From Kitasatospora sp. NBC_01250 (GTDB lineage: Bacteria > Actinomycetota > Actinomycetes > Streptomycetales > Streptomycetaceae): a stretch of DNA of 64,000 nt. Positions 42,112 to 50,436 of the stretch are shown one piece after another (the first letter of the stretch is position 1; the number at the start of each line of letters is the position of its first letter). Both the position numbers and the translations under genes were made by a program. The stretch lies in NCBI RefSeq assembly GCF_036226465.1, contig NZ_CP108476.1, forward strand, positions 310,001 through 374,000. Direction: 5' to 3'. The notes beneath the pieces were generated by a model, which was not told where the DNA came from, searched no databases, and worked only from the letters and a program-made list of their open reading frames with translations.

Positions 42112-42246
42112 GCGCGGCTGCCTGGGGGCTTGGGCACGACGCACGGGACCTTTGCCGGTCCATCACTTCCTGCCCGCACTCTTGCGGGTCAGGGCTGCTT
42201 CGCCGAAGCTGACGGAACGGCCCGAACCGACTGCGAGGGGGACCGC

Positions 42247-44094
42247 ATGCGCGGTGACGTCGTTCCGCCCGGTCGGCTGTGCTGTACGCTGCTCGGTCCG
42301 CTGCGGGTCAGCCGCGATTCGCGCCCGCTCGAACTCGGGCCCTACAAGCAGCGGTTGCTGTTGGCCGCACTCCTCTGTCGGGCCAACACGGTACTCTCGG
42401 TGGACCAGTTGATCGAGGCACTCTGGCCCGACGGCCAACCGCGCACCGCACGCAAGAACCTCCAGGTGTACGTCTCCGCGCTGCGCAAGATCATGCCCGA
42501 CCACATCGACCACCTCCCCTACGGCTACACCCTCGTGGCGGATGCGGAGGAGTCCGACCTGCTGCGCTTCGAGGAGCTGACCGCCGCCGGCCGGCACGCG
42601 CAGCACCAGGGCGACCGGGCGGGTGCCGCGGAGCTGCTCGGCCGGGCGGTGCGGCTCTGGCGGGACCGGCCCCTGGTGGACCTGCTCGACAGCCCGTTCG
42701 CGGCCGAGGAGTCCCAGCGGCTGACCGAGCGCTTCCTGGCCGCCTACGAGGACTGGGCGGAGCTGGAGGTGGAGACCGGACGGGCGCACGGGCTGCTCGA
42801 CCAGCTGGGCGAGCTGGCGGGCCACCACCCCTTCCGGGAGCGGCTGGTGGCGCTGCACATGACGGCGCTGGACCAGGTCGGCGGCCGGCGCAAGGCGCTG
42901 GCCTGCTTCGAGGCGCACCGCCAGTTCATCGCCCGGGAGCTGGGCCTGGACCCGAGTCCGTACCTGCGCCGCCTCTACCGGGAGATCCTGCTCGGCGAGT
43001 CGCCCGCTTCCCGGCCGGCCTCGGCGCCGACCGCTGCGGCGCCGGTCGGGGTGCGGATAAGACCAGCCCAACTCCCCTGCGACCTGTCCGACTTCGTCGG
43101 CCGGGACAAGGTGGTGGCGGAGTTGCGGGCGGCACTGACCGGCGCGGGGCCGTGTCCGGGCGTGGTGCTGGTCAGCGGGCCGGCCGGGTCCGGCAAGACG
43201 GCGTTGGCGGTGCACGCCGGCCACCTGGTGGCGGACCACTTCGCGGACGGCCAGGTGGTCTGCTCGCTCAGCCACCCGGACGGGACTCCCCGGCCCTGGC
43301 CCGAGGTGCTCGCCGAACTGCTGCGCAGTACCGGGCTGGAGATCGACCCGCCGGCCGGGGAGGCCGCCGCGCTGGCGCTGTGGCGCTCCTGGCTCGCCGA
43401 GCGGCAGTTCCTGCTGGTGCTGGACGGCGCGACCAGTGAGGCGGACGTGCGCCGGCTGCTGCCCGGGCGCAGCCGCAGCCGGACCCTGGTGACCACCGCC
43501 CGCCGGTTCGGCGCGCTGGAGTGCGTGCACCGCGTGGAGCTGGACGAGTTCAGCTCCGCCGAGGCCGGGGAGCTGCTGGCCCGGGTGCTGGGCGGGCCGC
43601 GGGTGGCGGGCCACGAGCAGTCGCTGGACCGGGTCCGGGAGCTCTACGGGCTGTCGCCCGCGGTGGTCCGGGCGCTGGCCGCGAAGCTGACCGTGCTCGG
43701 CCACCTGTCCCTGCGCGAGTACGCCGACCAGCTGGTGCGCCTGCCGGCCGCGCTGGACGAACTGCGGGTCGGCGAGGCCTGCCTGCACGACGGCTACCGC
43801 CGCTTCCACCAGGGGCTGGCCCCGGCGCAGCGGGCGGCCTTCGGGGCGCTGGGCGCGCTGCCTGCGGCCCCCTTCGACCTGGCGCGCCTGCAGGCGGTGA
43901 TCGACGGGGTGGACGGTCTGAGCGGTCCGGCCCAGCGGGTGGCCGAGGAGCTGCTGGAGGCGCACCTGGTGAGCATCGCGGACGCCGGCGACGAGGCGGA
44001 GGTGGTGGCGCACACCGTCCGCTACCGGATCGCGCCACTCGCCCACCGCTACGCCGCCGCGCTGCACCGGGCCGCCACACCACCCGCGCGCTGA
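42247..44094 (+). CDS. SARP/AfsR-type regulator (OmpR-like HTH, BTAD, NB-ARC)
   Basis: A 615-residue Streptomyces antibiotic regulatory protein. Residues 12-97 form the OmpR-like winged helix (KQRLLLAALLCRANTVLSVDQLIEALWPD, RKNLQVYVSALRK); 100-250 the bacterial transcriptional activation domain (AAYEDWAELEVETGR, ELGLDPSPYLRRLYREIL); 275-600 an NB-ARC ATPase (Walker A SGPAGSGKTAL 310-320, Walker B FLLVLDGA, sensor LVTTARRF). It lacks the C-terminal TPRs of AfsR. SARPs activate promoters with heptameric direct repeats at 11-bp period near the -10 box; three such promoters lie in this locus. GAGGGGG precedes the ATG. It is divergent from precursor A. Confidence 0.92.
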   Translation: MRGDVVPPGRLCCTLLGPLRVSRDSRPLELGPYKQRLLLAALLCRANTVLSVDQLIEALWPDGQPRTARKNLQVYVSALRKIMPDHIDHLPYGYTLVADAEESDLLRFEELTAAGRHAQHQGDRAGAAELLGRAVRLWRDRPLVDLLDSPFAAEESQRLTERFLAAYEDWAELEVETGRAHGLLDQLGELAGHHPFRERLVALHMTALDQVGGRRKALACFEAHRQFIARELGLDPSPYLRRLYREILLGESPASRPASAPTAAAPVGVRIRPAQLPCDLSDFVGRDKVVAELRAALTGAGPCPGVVLVSGPAGSGKTALAVHAGHLVADHFADGQVVCSLSHPDGTPRPWPEVLAELLRSTGLEIDPPAGEAAALALWRSWLAERQFLLVLDGATSEADVRRLLPGRSRSRTLVTTARRFGALECVHRVELDEFSSAEAGELLARVLGGPRVAGHEQSLDRVRELYGLSPAVVRALAAKLTVLGHLSLREYADQLVRLPAALDELRVGEACLHDGYRRFHQGLAPAQRAAFGALGALPAAPFDLARLQAVIDGVDGLSGPAQRVAEELLEAHLVSIADAGDEAEVVAHTVRYRIAPLAHRYAAALHRAATPPAR

Positions 44095-44152
44095 CAGAAT
44101 TTTGACGGTGAGTCAGATCGATCGAACGTCAGGTTCCCCCCGGTGGTGAGCG

Positions 44153-44833
44153 CTACCGCGCCATCCCCGCCAGCACCTCGTGCAACGACTCCACCAGCCG
44201 CAGTCCGCTGGCCCGCCGGTCCGCCGGCAGCTCGGCGAGCAGCTTGACGATCCCGGCCAGCTGCTCGAACTCCCCGCCGCCCCTGGCCAGTGCACCGCGC
44301 GCGGCGCGGGCGCGCAGCAGCCCGGCCAGCGCCAGGCCGGCCTGGCCGGCGAAGGCACACAGCAGGTCCAGGTCGGCCAGGGTGGAGCGGGACTGCGGGT
44401 GCGGGTCGAGGACCTGGAGAACGCCGAGCACCTCCTCGCGGTGCAGCACGGGGGCCGCCATGATCGCGTCGGGCACGTAGCCGGTGCGCTCCGCCAGGTC
44501 CTGGGCGAAGAGCCGGTTGCCGGACAGGCCGTTGACCGTCATCGGCTCCCCGGTGTCCACCACCCAGCCGGCGATGCCGCGGTGGGCCGGGAAGCGGGTG
44601 CCGACCAGGAACTCCTCGCCCTCGCCGGAGACCGCCTCGAAGACCAGCTCGTCGCCCTCGCGGTCGAACAGGAAGATCGAGCTGGCCGCCGCACCGAAGA
44701 TGGAGCGCGCCACCTGTACGACGGAGGACAGCAGTTCGCGGTCGTCGGGGCCGGGGTCGGCCAGCACGCCGGAGATCACCGCGGCCAGCGCCGCGGGGTC
44801 CAACGGGTCGCCCGCAGGCTGCTCGGTCATCAT
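44153..44833 (-). CDS. GAF-domain protein
   Basis: A 226-residue protein with one GAF domain (about residues 20-165): SSVVQVARSIFGAAASSIFLFD, FPAHRGIAGWVVDTGEPMTVNG and APVLHREEVLGVLQVLD are the characteristic blocks. The C-terminal 50 residues are helical. There is no kinase, HTH or cyclase domain, so it is probably a small-molecule sensor. It is the last gene of the precursor B operon and its ATG overlaps the protease stop (ATGA), so it is tied to that system, perhaps sensing cyclic nucleotide made by the cyclase two genes upstream. Confidence 0.85.
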   Translation of the reverse strand: MMTEQPAGDPLDPAALAAVISGVLADPGPDDRELLSSVVQVARSIFGAAASSIFLFDREGDELVFEAVSGEGEEFLVGTRFPAHRGIAGWVVDTGEPMTVNGLSGNRLFAQDLAERTGYVPDAIMAAPVLHREEVLGVLQVLDPHPQSRSTLADLDLLCAFAGQAGLALAGLLRARAARGALARGGGEFEQLAGIVKLLAELPADRRASGLRLVESLHEVLAGMAR

Positions 44834-45651
44834 CGGGCTCCTCGCACGTTGGCTGCCGTCAGGTAGAGGATGGTCTTCAGCTCGAAGGTGGTCAGGTCCC
44901 GGTGTTTGGAGAGGATCAGCGCGCTGAGCCCGGCCACGTGCGGGGCGGCGAAGCTGTTGCCGGTGTTGCGGGTGCTGCCGCCGTTCAGCGCGGCGACCGG
45001 CACGGCCTGCCCGCGGGCGAAGAACTCCACCGGCGGGGTGGGGTTGTAGAGCACCAGGCTGGAGTCGTCCTCGGCGTGGCTGCCGACCGAGACCACCGAG
45101 GAGAACCGCCACGGAAAGCTCTCGACCCGGGCGTTGTGCGCGGAGGCGACGATCACCGAGCGGCGGAAGTAGGCCCGGTCGGCCAGCTCCCTCAGCCCCT
45201 GGCTGAACTGCGGGCGGGAGGTGGACAGGCTGAGGTTGATCACGTCGAAGCCCTGGTCGATCGCCCAGCCGAGCCCGGCCAGCAGGGCCTCGCCGCTGCC
45301 GCTGCCGTTCCCGCCCAGGATCCGCACGCTGTGCAGCTCGCAGGCCGGTGCGACCTGGCGCACGATCCCGGCGCAGGCCGTGCCGTGGCCGCAGATGTCC
45401 TCGGCGGGCACCGGTACCACCGTGGCCTCGCCGCCGCGCAGCACCACCGCGTGGCTGCCGGCCAGGCCGCCGATCAGCGGGTGGCCGGCCTCGACGCCGC
45501 TGTCCACCAGGCAGACCCGCACCCCGGCGCCGTCCGCCCCGCCGAACGCCCATGCGGGGGTGATCCGTTCGGCTCCCGCGGCGGCGATCGCGATGTCCTG
45601 CGGGCGGCGGTCCAGCAGGTTCCAGGTGAGGGCGGCAGCGGGGGTCGTCAC
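44830..45651 (-). CDS. Cytoplasmic subtilisin-like (S8) protease
   Basis: A 273-residue subtilase with an intact triad: D50 in CLVDSGVEAGHP, H89 in CGHGTACAGI and S233 in NTGNSFAAPHVAG; the oxyanion Asn is N173 in VASAHN. It has no signal peptide or propeptide, unlike secreted subtilisins, so it acts inside the cell. Small cytoplasmic S8 proteases occur in several RiPP clusters, where they remove leader peptides. The GTG start overlaps the stop of the upstream regulator gene (GTGA) and its stop overlaps the GAF gene. A role in cleaving precursor B or A is inferred. Confidence 0.9.
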   Translation of the reverse strand: MTTPAAALTWNLLDRRPQDIAIAAAGAERITPAWAFGGADGAGVRVCLVDSGVEAGHPLIGGLAGSHAVVLRGGEATVVPVPAEDICGHGTACAGIVRQVAPACELHSVRILGGNGSGSGEALLAGLGWAIDQGFDVINLSLSTSRPQFSQGLRELADRAYFRRSVIVASAHNARVESFPWRFSSVVSVGSHAEDDSSLVLYNPTPPVEFFARGQAVPVAALNGGSTRNTGNSFAAPHVAGLSALILSKHRDLTTFELKTILYLTAANVRGAR

Positions 45652-48600
45652 GGGGCGGCCCACTCGGCCAGCAGGCGGTCGGTGCGCGCCAGGGCCACCA
45701 GGTGCCCCTTGGCGGCGAACTGGCGGCGGGCCGCCAGCAGGGCGGCGCGGGCCTGCTCGGGCAGGCCGGCGGCCCGCCGGGCGTGAGCCAGGTCCAGCGC
45801 CGCGGTGCCGCGGTCGGCGGGCGAGTCGGTGCGGTGCGCGAGGCGGACCGCACGGCGGGCCAGCGCCAGCGCCTGGGCGTGCTCGCCGCGCAGTGCGTGG
45901 ATCCGCGCCCGCACCCCGCACCAGTCGGCCGCCGTGCTCGGCTGGTCCTGCGGCACCGTCAGGCCGCCGAGGAGCGCCGTGGCAGCCGCGCAGTCGCCGT
46001 CCGCCAGTCGCAGCCGGGCCAGCTCCAGCGCGCAGCTGCGCGCCAGCGGCTGGGCCTGCATGGCGCGGGCCGCTGCCAGTGCCTCGGTCAGCGCCCGCGC
46101 GGCCCGGGCGGGCTCGTCGGCCAGTTGGGCCAGCATCCCCTCCAGCAGCGGCCCGAAGGCGCGGCCCTCGGCGTGCGCGAGGGTGTCCATCGCCTGCCGG
46201 GTGGCGGCCAGGCTCTGGGCCGCCAGGTCGGCGTGGCCGCGCACCGCGTGCAGCACGGCGAGCGGGAAGCCGAGCGTGCTGCGCACCGCCGGCCGATCGG
46301 CGCCGTGCGCCGCCAGCAGGTCCCGGCAGCGGGCCACGGCGGTGTCGGCCGGCTCCGGGCCGCGCCAGAGCGAGAGGCCCATGGTGCCCAGGGTGTTGGC
46401 CACCTCCCGGTCGGCCGCGGCGGCCAGCGCGTGGCTCAGCGCCCGGTCCAGCTCGTGCAGCGCCCGCGCGTGGCGGCCGCGCTGCCGGTGGCCGCCGGCC
46501 AGCACCAGCGCGCCGCGGGCCAGCCCCAGCCGGTCGCCGGTGCGCACGAAGACCGGCAGGGCTTCGGCCGCGGCCCGCTCCAGCTCGCGCTGGTCGCGGG
46601 CGGCGGCGGCCAGGTGCAGCCGGGCGTGGGCGGCCACGCCCGGCGCGCCGACGGCCTCCGCCTCGGCCACCGCCCGGGTGAGCGCCGCACGGGCCTCGGC
46701 CGCGCTGCCCATGGTCAGGTGCACCTCGCCCAGGCGCTGCAGCAGTTCGGGGCGGCCCGCGTCGCCGGGCTCGGTCAGCTCCGAGGCCCGCTGGAGCAGC
46801 GCCAGCGCCCGGGGCAGGTCGACCCGGCCCAGCGCGCCGGTGCCGGCCCGGACCAGGTGCCGCACCGCCCGGCGGCGCAGCGTCGCGGTCGCCTGGTCGA
46901 GTCGCCCGACCGCGCTCAGGTAGCGGTGCGCCTGCTCCAGGTGGGTGCCGACCAGGGCATCGGGCCGTCCGGTGGCCAGCAGGAACTCGGCGTAGCACTG
47001 GTGCAGTTCGCCGCGCCGCAGCTTGGTCAGCCCCTCGTAGGCGACCCGTTGGGTGATGCCGTTGACGAAGCAGTGGACCGACCCCGCGGTACGGCGGACC
47101 GGCTGGACCAGCCCGCGCCGGGTGAGGGTGCGCAGCACGGCGGTGCGTTCGGCCTCGTCGCCCTCGGTCAGCTCGGCCAGGTCCGCGGCGTCGAACTCGC
47201 GCCCCACCACGGCCGCGTGGCGCAGCGTGCGCCGCTCGGCCTCGGCCAGCCGGTCGATCCGGGCCGCCAGCAGCGCCTGCAGGGTGGGCGGCAGCTGCTG
47301 CACCGAGCCGGTCTCCTCGACGGTGGCCGCCAGTTGCTCCAGGTAGAGCGGGTTGCCGTCGGCCTGGGCGACGATCTGCTCGGTGGCGGCGCCGTCGTGC
47401 AGCGCGAGGTCGACCAGGTGGGCGGCCAGCACCGCCGAATCGGCCGCGGACAGGCCGGTGAGGGTCACGGTGCTGGTGTTGGCCAGGCCGCTGCCCCAGC
47501 CGGGGCAGGTGTCGACCAGCTCGGGACGGGCCAGGCAGAGCAGCAGGATCGGCAGCCCGCGCACCTCGTCGACCAGGCGCTCCAGCAGGTCGATCAGCGG
47601 CGGCTCGGCGTGCTGCAGGTCGTCCAGGACCAGCACGACCGGGTGGGCGCGGCTGCGCTCGGTCAGCACCTGGGCGATCGCCGCGCAGGTGGCGTCGACC
47701 GACGGGGCCGGGGCGCCGTCCAGCAGCAGCCCGCCGCGCAGCAGGGCGACCGCCGCGGTGGTCCGCTCGTCCGCGGCCGGCTCGGCGACCAGCGGTTCCA
47801 GGCAGCCGGCCAGCGCCTGCAGCGGACCCTCGGTCCCGCCCGCCCGGCAGCGCCCGGTGCCGACCGGACCGGTGCCCGGGGCGGTGCGGCGCAGCCACTC
47901 CTCCACCAGCCGGGACTTGCCGATGCCCGCCTCGCCGAGCAGCGTCAGCACGTGCACGTCGCAGCCCTCCGCCACCCTGCGCCAGGCCAGGTCGAGTTCG
48001 TTCAGGTACCGGTCGCGCCCCAGGAACGGCACGTCGAAGCGGCGCGCCCGCTCCGGGTCGGGGGCGCTCATCCCCAGCAGTCGCCCGGCCTCGACCTGGT
48101 GGGCCACGCCTTTGAGGTGCAGCGCGCCGACCCGCTCGACGGCGGGTCCGGGCCCGGCCGCGCGCCAGGTCCGGTCGCTGAGCAGCACCGCGCCCGGTTC
48201 GGCCGCCGCCTGCAACCGGGCGGCGATGTTGACGACTTCGCCGGAGACCAGCGCCTGCCGGCGGGCCGGGTCGACGGTGGTGACCGCTTCGCCGGTGTGC
48301 ACCCCGATCCGGATCCGCAGCCGGACACGGTGCTCGCGTTCCAGCTCCGTGTTGAGCCCCTCCAGCGCGGCGGGCAGCTCCAGTGCGGCGGCCAGCGCCC
48401 GGTGGGCGTCGTCCTCCCGGGTCGCGGTGAGGCCGAAGACGGCCATCACGGCGTCCCCGATGAACTTCTCCACGATCCCGCCGTGCGCCTCGATCCGCTC
48501 GCGCATCAGCGCGTAGTAGCGCAGCAGGATGGTGCGCAGCAGCTCGACGTCGAGCAGTCCGGACAGCTGGGTGGAGTCGACCAGATCGCAGAAGAGCACG

Positions 48601-48725
48601 GTGACCACCCGGCGCTCCTCGGCCGCCTGCGCGCCGTCGACCGGGAGGCCGCAGTGGGCGCAGAACCTCGCCCCCGCGGGCAGGTCCACACCGCAGGACG
48701 TGCAGCCGCCCGGCTGGATGGTCAT
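45648..48725 (-). CDS. Class III cyclase / AAA-type ATPase / TPR regulator
   Basis: A 1025-residue protein. Residues 8-26 are a zinc ribbon (C-x-x-C ... C-x-x-C: CTSCG, CAHCG). Residues 38-200 are a class III nucleotidyl cyclase domain with both metal aspartates (FCDLVDST, KFIGDAVMAVFG) and the V-N-I-A-A-R-L-Q segment carrying the transition-state Asn and Arg, so it could be active. An AAA ATPase follows (Walker A GEAGIGKSRL about 265-275; Walker B LVLDDLQHAE), and residues about 560-1025 are degenerate TPRs. No C-terminal LuxR HTH is seen. It begins 3 nt after the precursor B stop and overlaps the protease gene. Confidence 0.9.
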   Translation of the reverse strand: MTIQPGGCTSCGVDLPAGARFCAHCGLPVDGAQAAEERRVVTVLFCDLVDSTQLSGLLDVELLRTILLRYYALMRERIEAHGGIVEKFIGDAVMAVFGLTATREDDAHRALAAALELPAALEGLNTELEREHRVRLRIRIGVHTGEAVTTVDPARRQALVSGEVVNIAARLQAAAEPGAVLLSDRTWRAAGPGPAVERVGALHLKGVAHQVEAGRLLGMSAPDPERARRFDVPFLGRDRYLNELDLAWRRVAEGCDVHVLTLLGEAGIGKSRLVEEWLRRTAPGTGPVGTGRCRAGGTEGPLQALAGCLEPLVAEPAADERTTAAVALLRGGLLLDGAPAPSVDATCAAIAQVLTERSRAHPVVLVLDDLQHAEPPLIDLLERLVDEVRGLPILLLCLARPELVDTCPGWGSGLANTSTVTLTGLSAADSAVLAAHLVDLALHDGAATEQIVAQADGNPLYLEQLAATVEETGSVQQLPPTLQALLAARIDRLAEAERRTLRHAAVVGREFDAADLAELTEGDEAERTAVLRTLTRRGLVQPVRRTAGSVHCFVNGITQRVAYEGLTKLRRGELHQCYAEFLLATGRPDALVGTHLEQAHRYLSAVGRLDQATATLRRRAVRHLVRAGTGALGRVDLPRALALLQRASELTEPGDAGRPELLQRLGEVHLTMGSAAEARAALTRAVAEAEAVGAPGVAAHARLHLAAAARDQRELERAAAEALPVFVRTGDRLGLARGALVLAGGHRQRGRHARALHELDRALSHALAAAADREVANTLGTMGLSLWRGPEPADTAVARCRDLLAAHGADRPAVRSTLGFPLAVLHAVRGHADLAAQSLAATRQAMDTLAHAEGRAFGPLLEGMLAQLADEPARAARALTEALAAARAMQAQPLARSCALELARLRLADGDCAAATALLGGLTVPQDQPSTAADWCGVRARIHALRGEHAQALALARRAVRLAHRTDSPADRGTAALDLAHARRAAGLPEQARAALLAARRQFAAKGHLVALARTDRLLAEWAAP

Positions 48726-48728
48726 CTG

Positions 48729-49025
48729 TCAGACCGTCAGATCGCCGATGCACCAAGGCATTTCGCCAAACTCCTCGTCCAGTGCGTGCAGTACGACGTC
48801 GGGTTCGGTCGGCTCGTCGGCGGCCTCGGCAGCCCCCACGACCCCCGCGACCCCGGCGGCCCCCGCAGCCGGCGCGCTCCGCGCGGGAGCAGCACGGTCG
48901 TCGAGCGGCGAACCTGCGGGTGTGGACCCAGCAGGCGTCGGCCCGGCGGGTGTCGGTCCAGCAGGCGTCGGCCCAGCAGGTGTCGGCCCCGCGGGTGTCG
49001 GCCCCGCGGGTGTCGGTTCGGTCAC
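48729..49025 (-). CDS. Candidate RiPP precursor peptide B with TPAGP repeats and a short C-terminal core
   Basis: A 98-residue peptide (GTG 49025). Residues 4-39 are seven tandem T-P-A-G-P/S pentapeptides, then an Ala/Gly-rich linker, then the acidic end DEPTEPDVVLHALDEEFGEM and finally PWCIGDLTV. The stretch PDVVLHALDEE...PWCIG lines up with the PDVQAH...DDED...GCVI units of precursor A. It is the first gene of a four-gene operon with the cyclase regulator, protease and GAF genes and has its own SARP-type promoter. A divergent radical SAM gene starts 213 bp away. The start could also be a few codons upstream. Confidence 0.65.
   Translation of the reverse strand: MTEPTPAGPTPAGPTPAGPTPAGPTPAGPTPAGSTPAGSPLDDRAAPARSAPAAGAAGVAGVVGAAEAADEPTEPDVVLHALDEEFGEMPWCIGDLTV
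48909..49016 (-). repeat. Seven 15-bp repeats encoding TPAGP/S
   Basis: In-frame pentapeptide repeats T-P-A-G-P; codon-level variants (GCA/GCG, CCA/CCC) show they are maintained rather than freshly duplicated. Confidence 0.8.
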
Positions 49026-49074
49026 CTCGATCAGGCCCCTTCGCTGACGCCGGGCGGGCTCCCGGTAGGGTTCG

Positions 49075-49118
49075 AGGCTAGGGCGGAGCGCCTGGCCCCC
49101 GGTTTGCGTCCGGTATGC
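49075..49118 (-). promoter_or_regulatory. SARP-type promoter of the precursor B operon
   Basis: On the minus strand: GCATACC (49118-49112), GCAAACC (49107-49101) and a degenerate third copy GCCAGGC (49096-49090), all at 11-bp period, then a 9-nt gap and the -10 box TAGCCT (49080-49075). The GTG start lies about 43 nt after the expected transcription start. Confidence 0.7.
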
Positions 49119-49148
49119 CGCCGGCGTCCGCCCAGCGGTCAACTCTGC

Positions 49149-49181
49149 GCATACCGAGGCCAAACCGCGCGCTCCTAGCCT
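49149..49181 (+). promoter_or_regulatory. SARP-type promoter of the radical SAM operon
   Basis: GCATACC (49149-49155) and CCAAACC (49160-49166) at 11-bp period, a 9-nt gap, then TAGCCT (49176-49181). It is divergent from the precursor B promoter, about 30 bp away, and equal in layout to the precursor A promoter. Confidence 0.75.
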
Positions 49182-49237
49182 CCCCGCCGTACCGCGCACG
49201 CCAGGACGGCGACCGCCCGTGACCTCCGGAGGTATCA

Positions 49238-50422
49238 GTGATCGGCACCCGGCTGGACGACGTCGACGCGCCGCGGATGATCAGGACCGAGCGCGGCTGG
49301 TGGTTCATCGGCAACGGCACCTGGACCCTGCTGAAACCCGAACACGTCCTTCCCGACGGTTCGTTGCGCGCGGACATCGACACATTCCTGCGCGACGAGG
49401 GCGCCTTCCGCGAACGCACCACCAAGTCCTTCTCGCTCACCGTGCTCACCAGCACCGCCTGCAACCTCGGCTGCGGCTACTGCTTCCAGAACACCGGCCA
49501 GGACCCTGAAGGCGGCCACCGGCCACCGCGGATCGAGCGGCAACTGCTGGACACCCGCACGATCGACCGGATCGTCGGCTTCACCGCCCCGCGGATGGCG
49601 GACGCCGGCCTCGAACGCCTCTTCCTGCTGCTGTTCGGCGGCGAGCCGCTGCTCAACCCGGCCGGGTGCCTGGAGCTGCTGCGGCGCTGCCGGTCGATCG
49701 GCCTGCACCGGGCGGCGATGACCAGCAACGGCGTGCTGCTGCACCCGCGCCGGGCGGTCCAGCTCCACGACGCCGGGCTGCAGGCGGTGCAGATCACCTT
49801 CGACGGCAGCCGGACGGACCACGACGCCACCCGGGTCACCCACACCGGCGGCGGCACCTTCGACCGGATCGTGGCCAACGTGGCGAGCGCCACCGAACGG
49901 ACCGGCCTGCGCTGGAACTTCCGGGTCAACGTCTCGCACCACAACGCCGACCGGGTCGGGGAGCTCTTCGCCCAGCTGGAGGGCCGCACCGACCCCAGCC
50001 GCTGCACCGTCACCTTCGCCTGGGTCGGCGACTCCGGCATCGGCTACCAGAACGACCTGGGCCGCACCGCCTCCGTCGCGGACCGCTTCGTCGAGTGGAG
50101 CATCGAGAGCCTGGAGCGCGGCTACCGGGTGGTGCGCCCCTCGATGCACACCACCTGCCAGATCTGCTCGACGCCCGGCGGCGCCCAGGGCGCGGTGGTC
50201 AACGCCGACGGGACCCTGTTCAGCAGCTGGCAGTCGGCGGGCAAGCCCGGCATGGAGGTCGGCCACATCGACCACGGCTACCTGGACCCGACGAGCGTGC
50301 CCGAACGCTGGGTCAGCTGCGGCTACGAGTACGCCCAGGCCGACACCGGGGTGATGGACCGCTTCCAGGACGAGGTCGACGGCCGGGTCCTGGACTACCT
50401 GCTCGCCAGCGGCCGGCTGTGA
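49238..50422 (+). CDS. Radical SAM peptide-modifying enzyme (SPASM-like C-terminus)
   Basis: A 394-residue radical SAM protein. The 4Fe-4S cluster motif is C75-N-L-G-C79-G-Y-C82, with the GGEP SAM motif at 134-137. Residues 1-60 form a small N-terminal domain. The C-terminus has C307 and C310 (TCQICSTPGG) and C361 (VSCGYEY), with the V-V-N-A-D-G-T-L-F strand usual in SPASM or twitch domains that hold an auxiliary cluster, but fewer cysteines than full SPASM. Such enzymes install carbon-carbon or thioether crosslinks in RiPP precursors. GTG start with GGAGG 6 nt upstream. It is the first gene of an operon with an exporter and a prolyl oligopeptidase. Confidence 0.9.
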   Translation: MIGTRLDDVDAPRMIRTERGWWFIGNGTWTLLKPEHVLPDGSLRADIDTFLRDEGAFRERTTKSFSLTVLTSTACNLGCGYCFQNTGQDPEGGHRPPRIERQLLDTRTIDRIVGFTAPRMADAGLERLFLLLFGGEPLLNPAGCLELLRRCRSIGLHRAAMTSNGVLLHPRRAVQLHDAGLQAVQITFDGSRTDHDATRVTHTGGGTFDRIVANVASATERTGLRWNFRVNVSHHNADRVGELFAQLEGRTDPSRCTVTFAWVGDSGIGYQNDLGRTASVADRFVEWSIESLERGYRVVRPSMHTTCQICSTPGGAQGAVVNADGTLFSSWQSAGKPGMEVGHIDHGYLDPTSVPERWVSCGYEYAQADTGVMDRFQDEVDGRVLDYLLASGRL

Positions 50423-50436
50423 AGGGGAGGACGGCC

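Noticed and set aside
45702..49178. A 1158-codon open frame on the plus strand
   Set aside because: It is antisense to the cyclase/ATPase regulator and precursor B, whose minus-strand reading has clear domains and coupled starts and stops.
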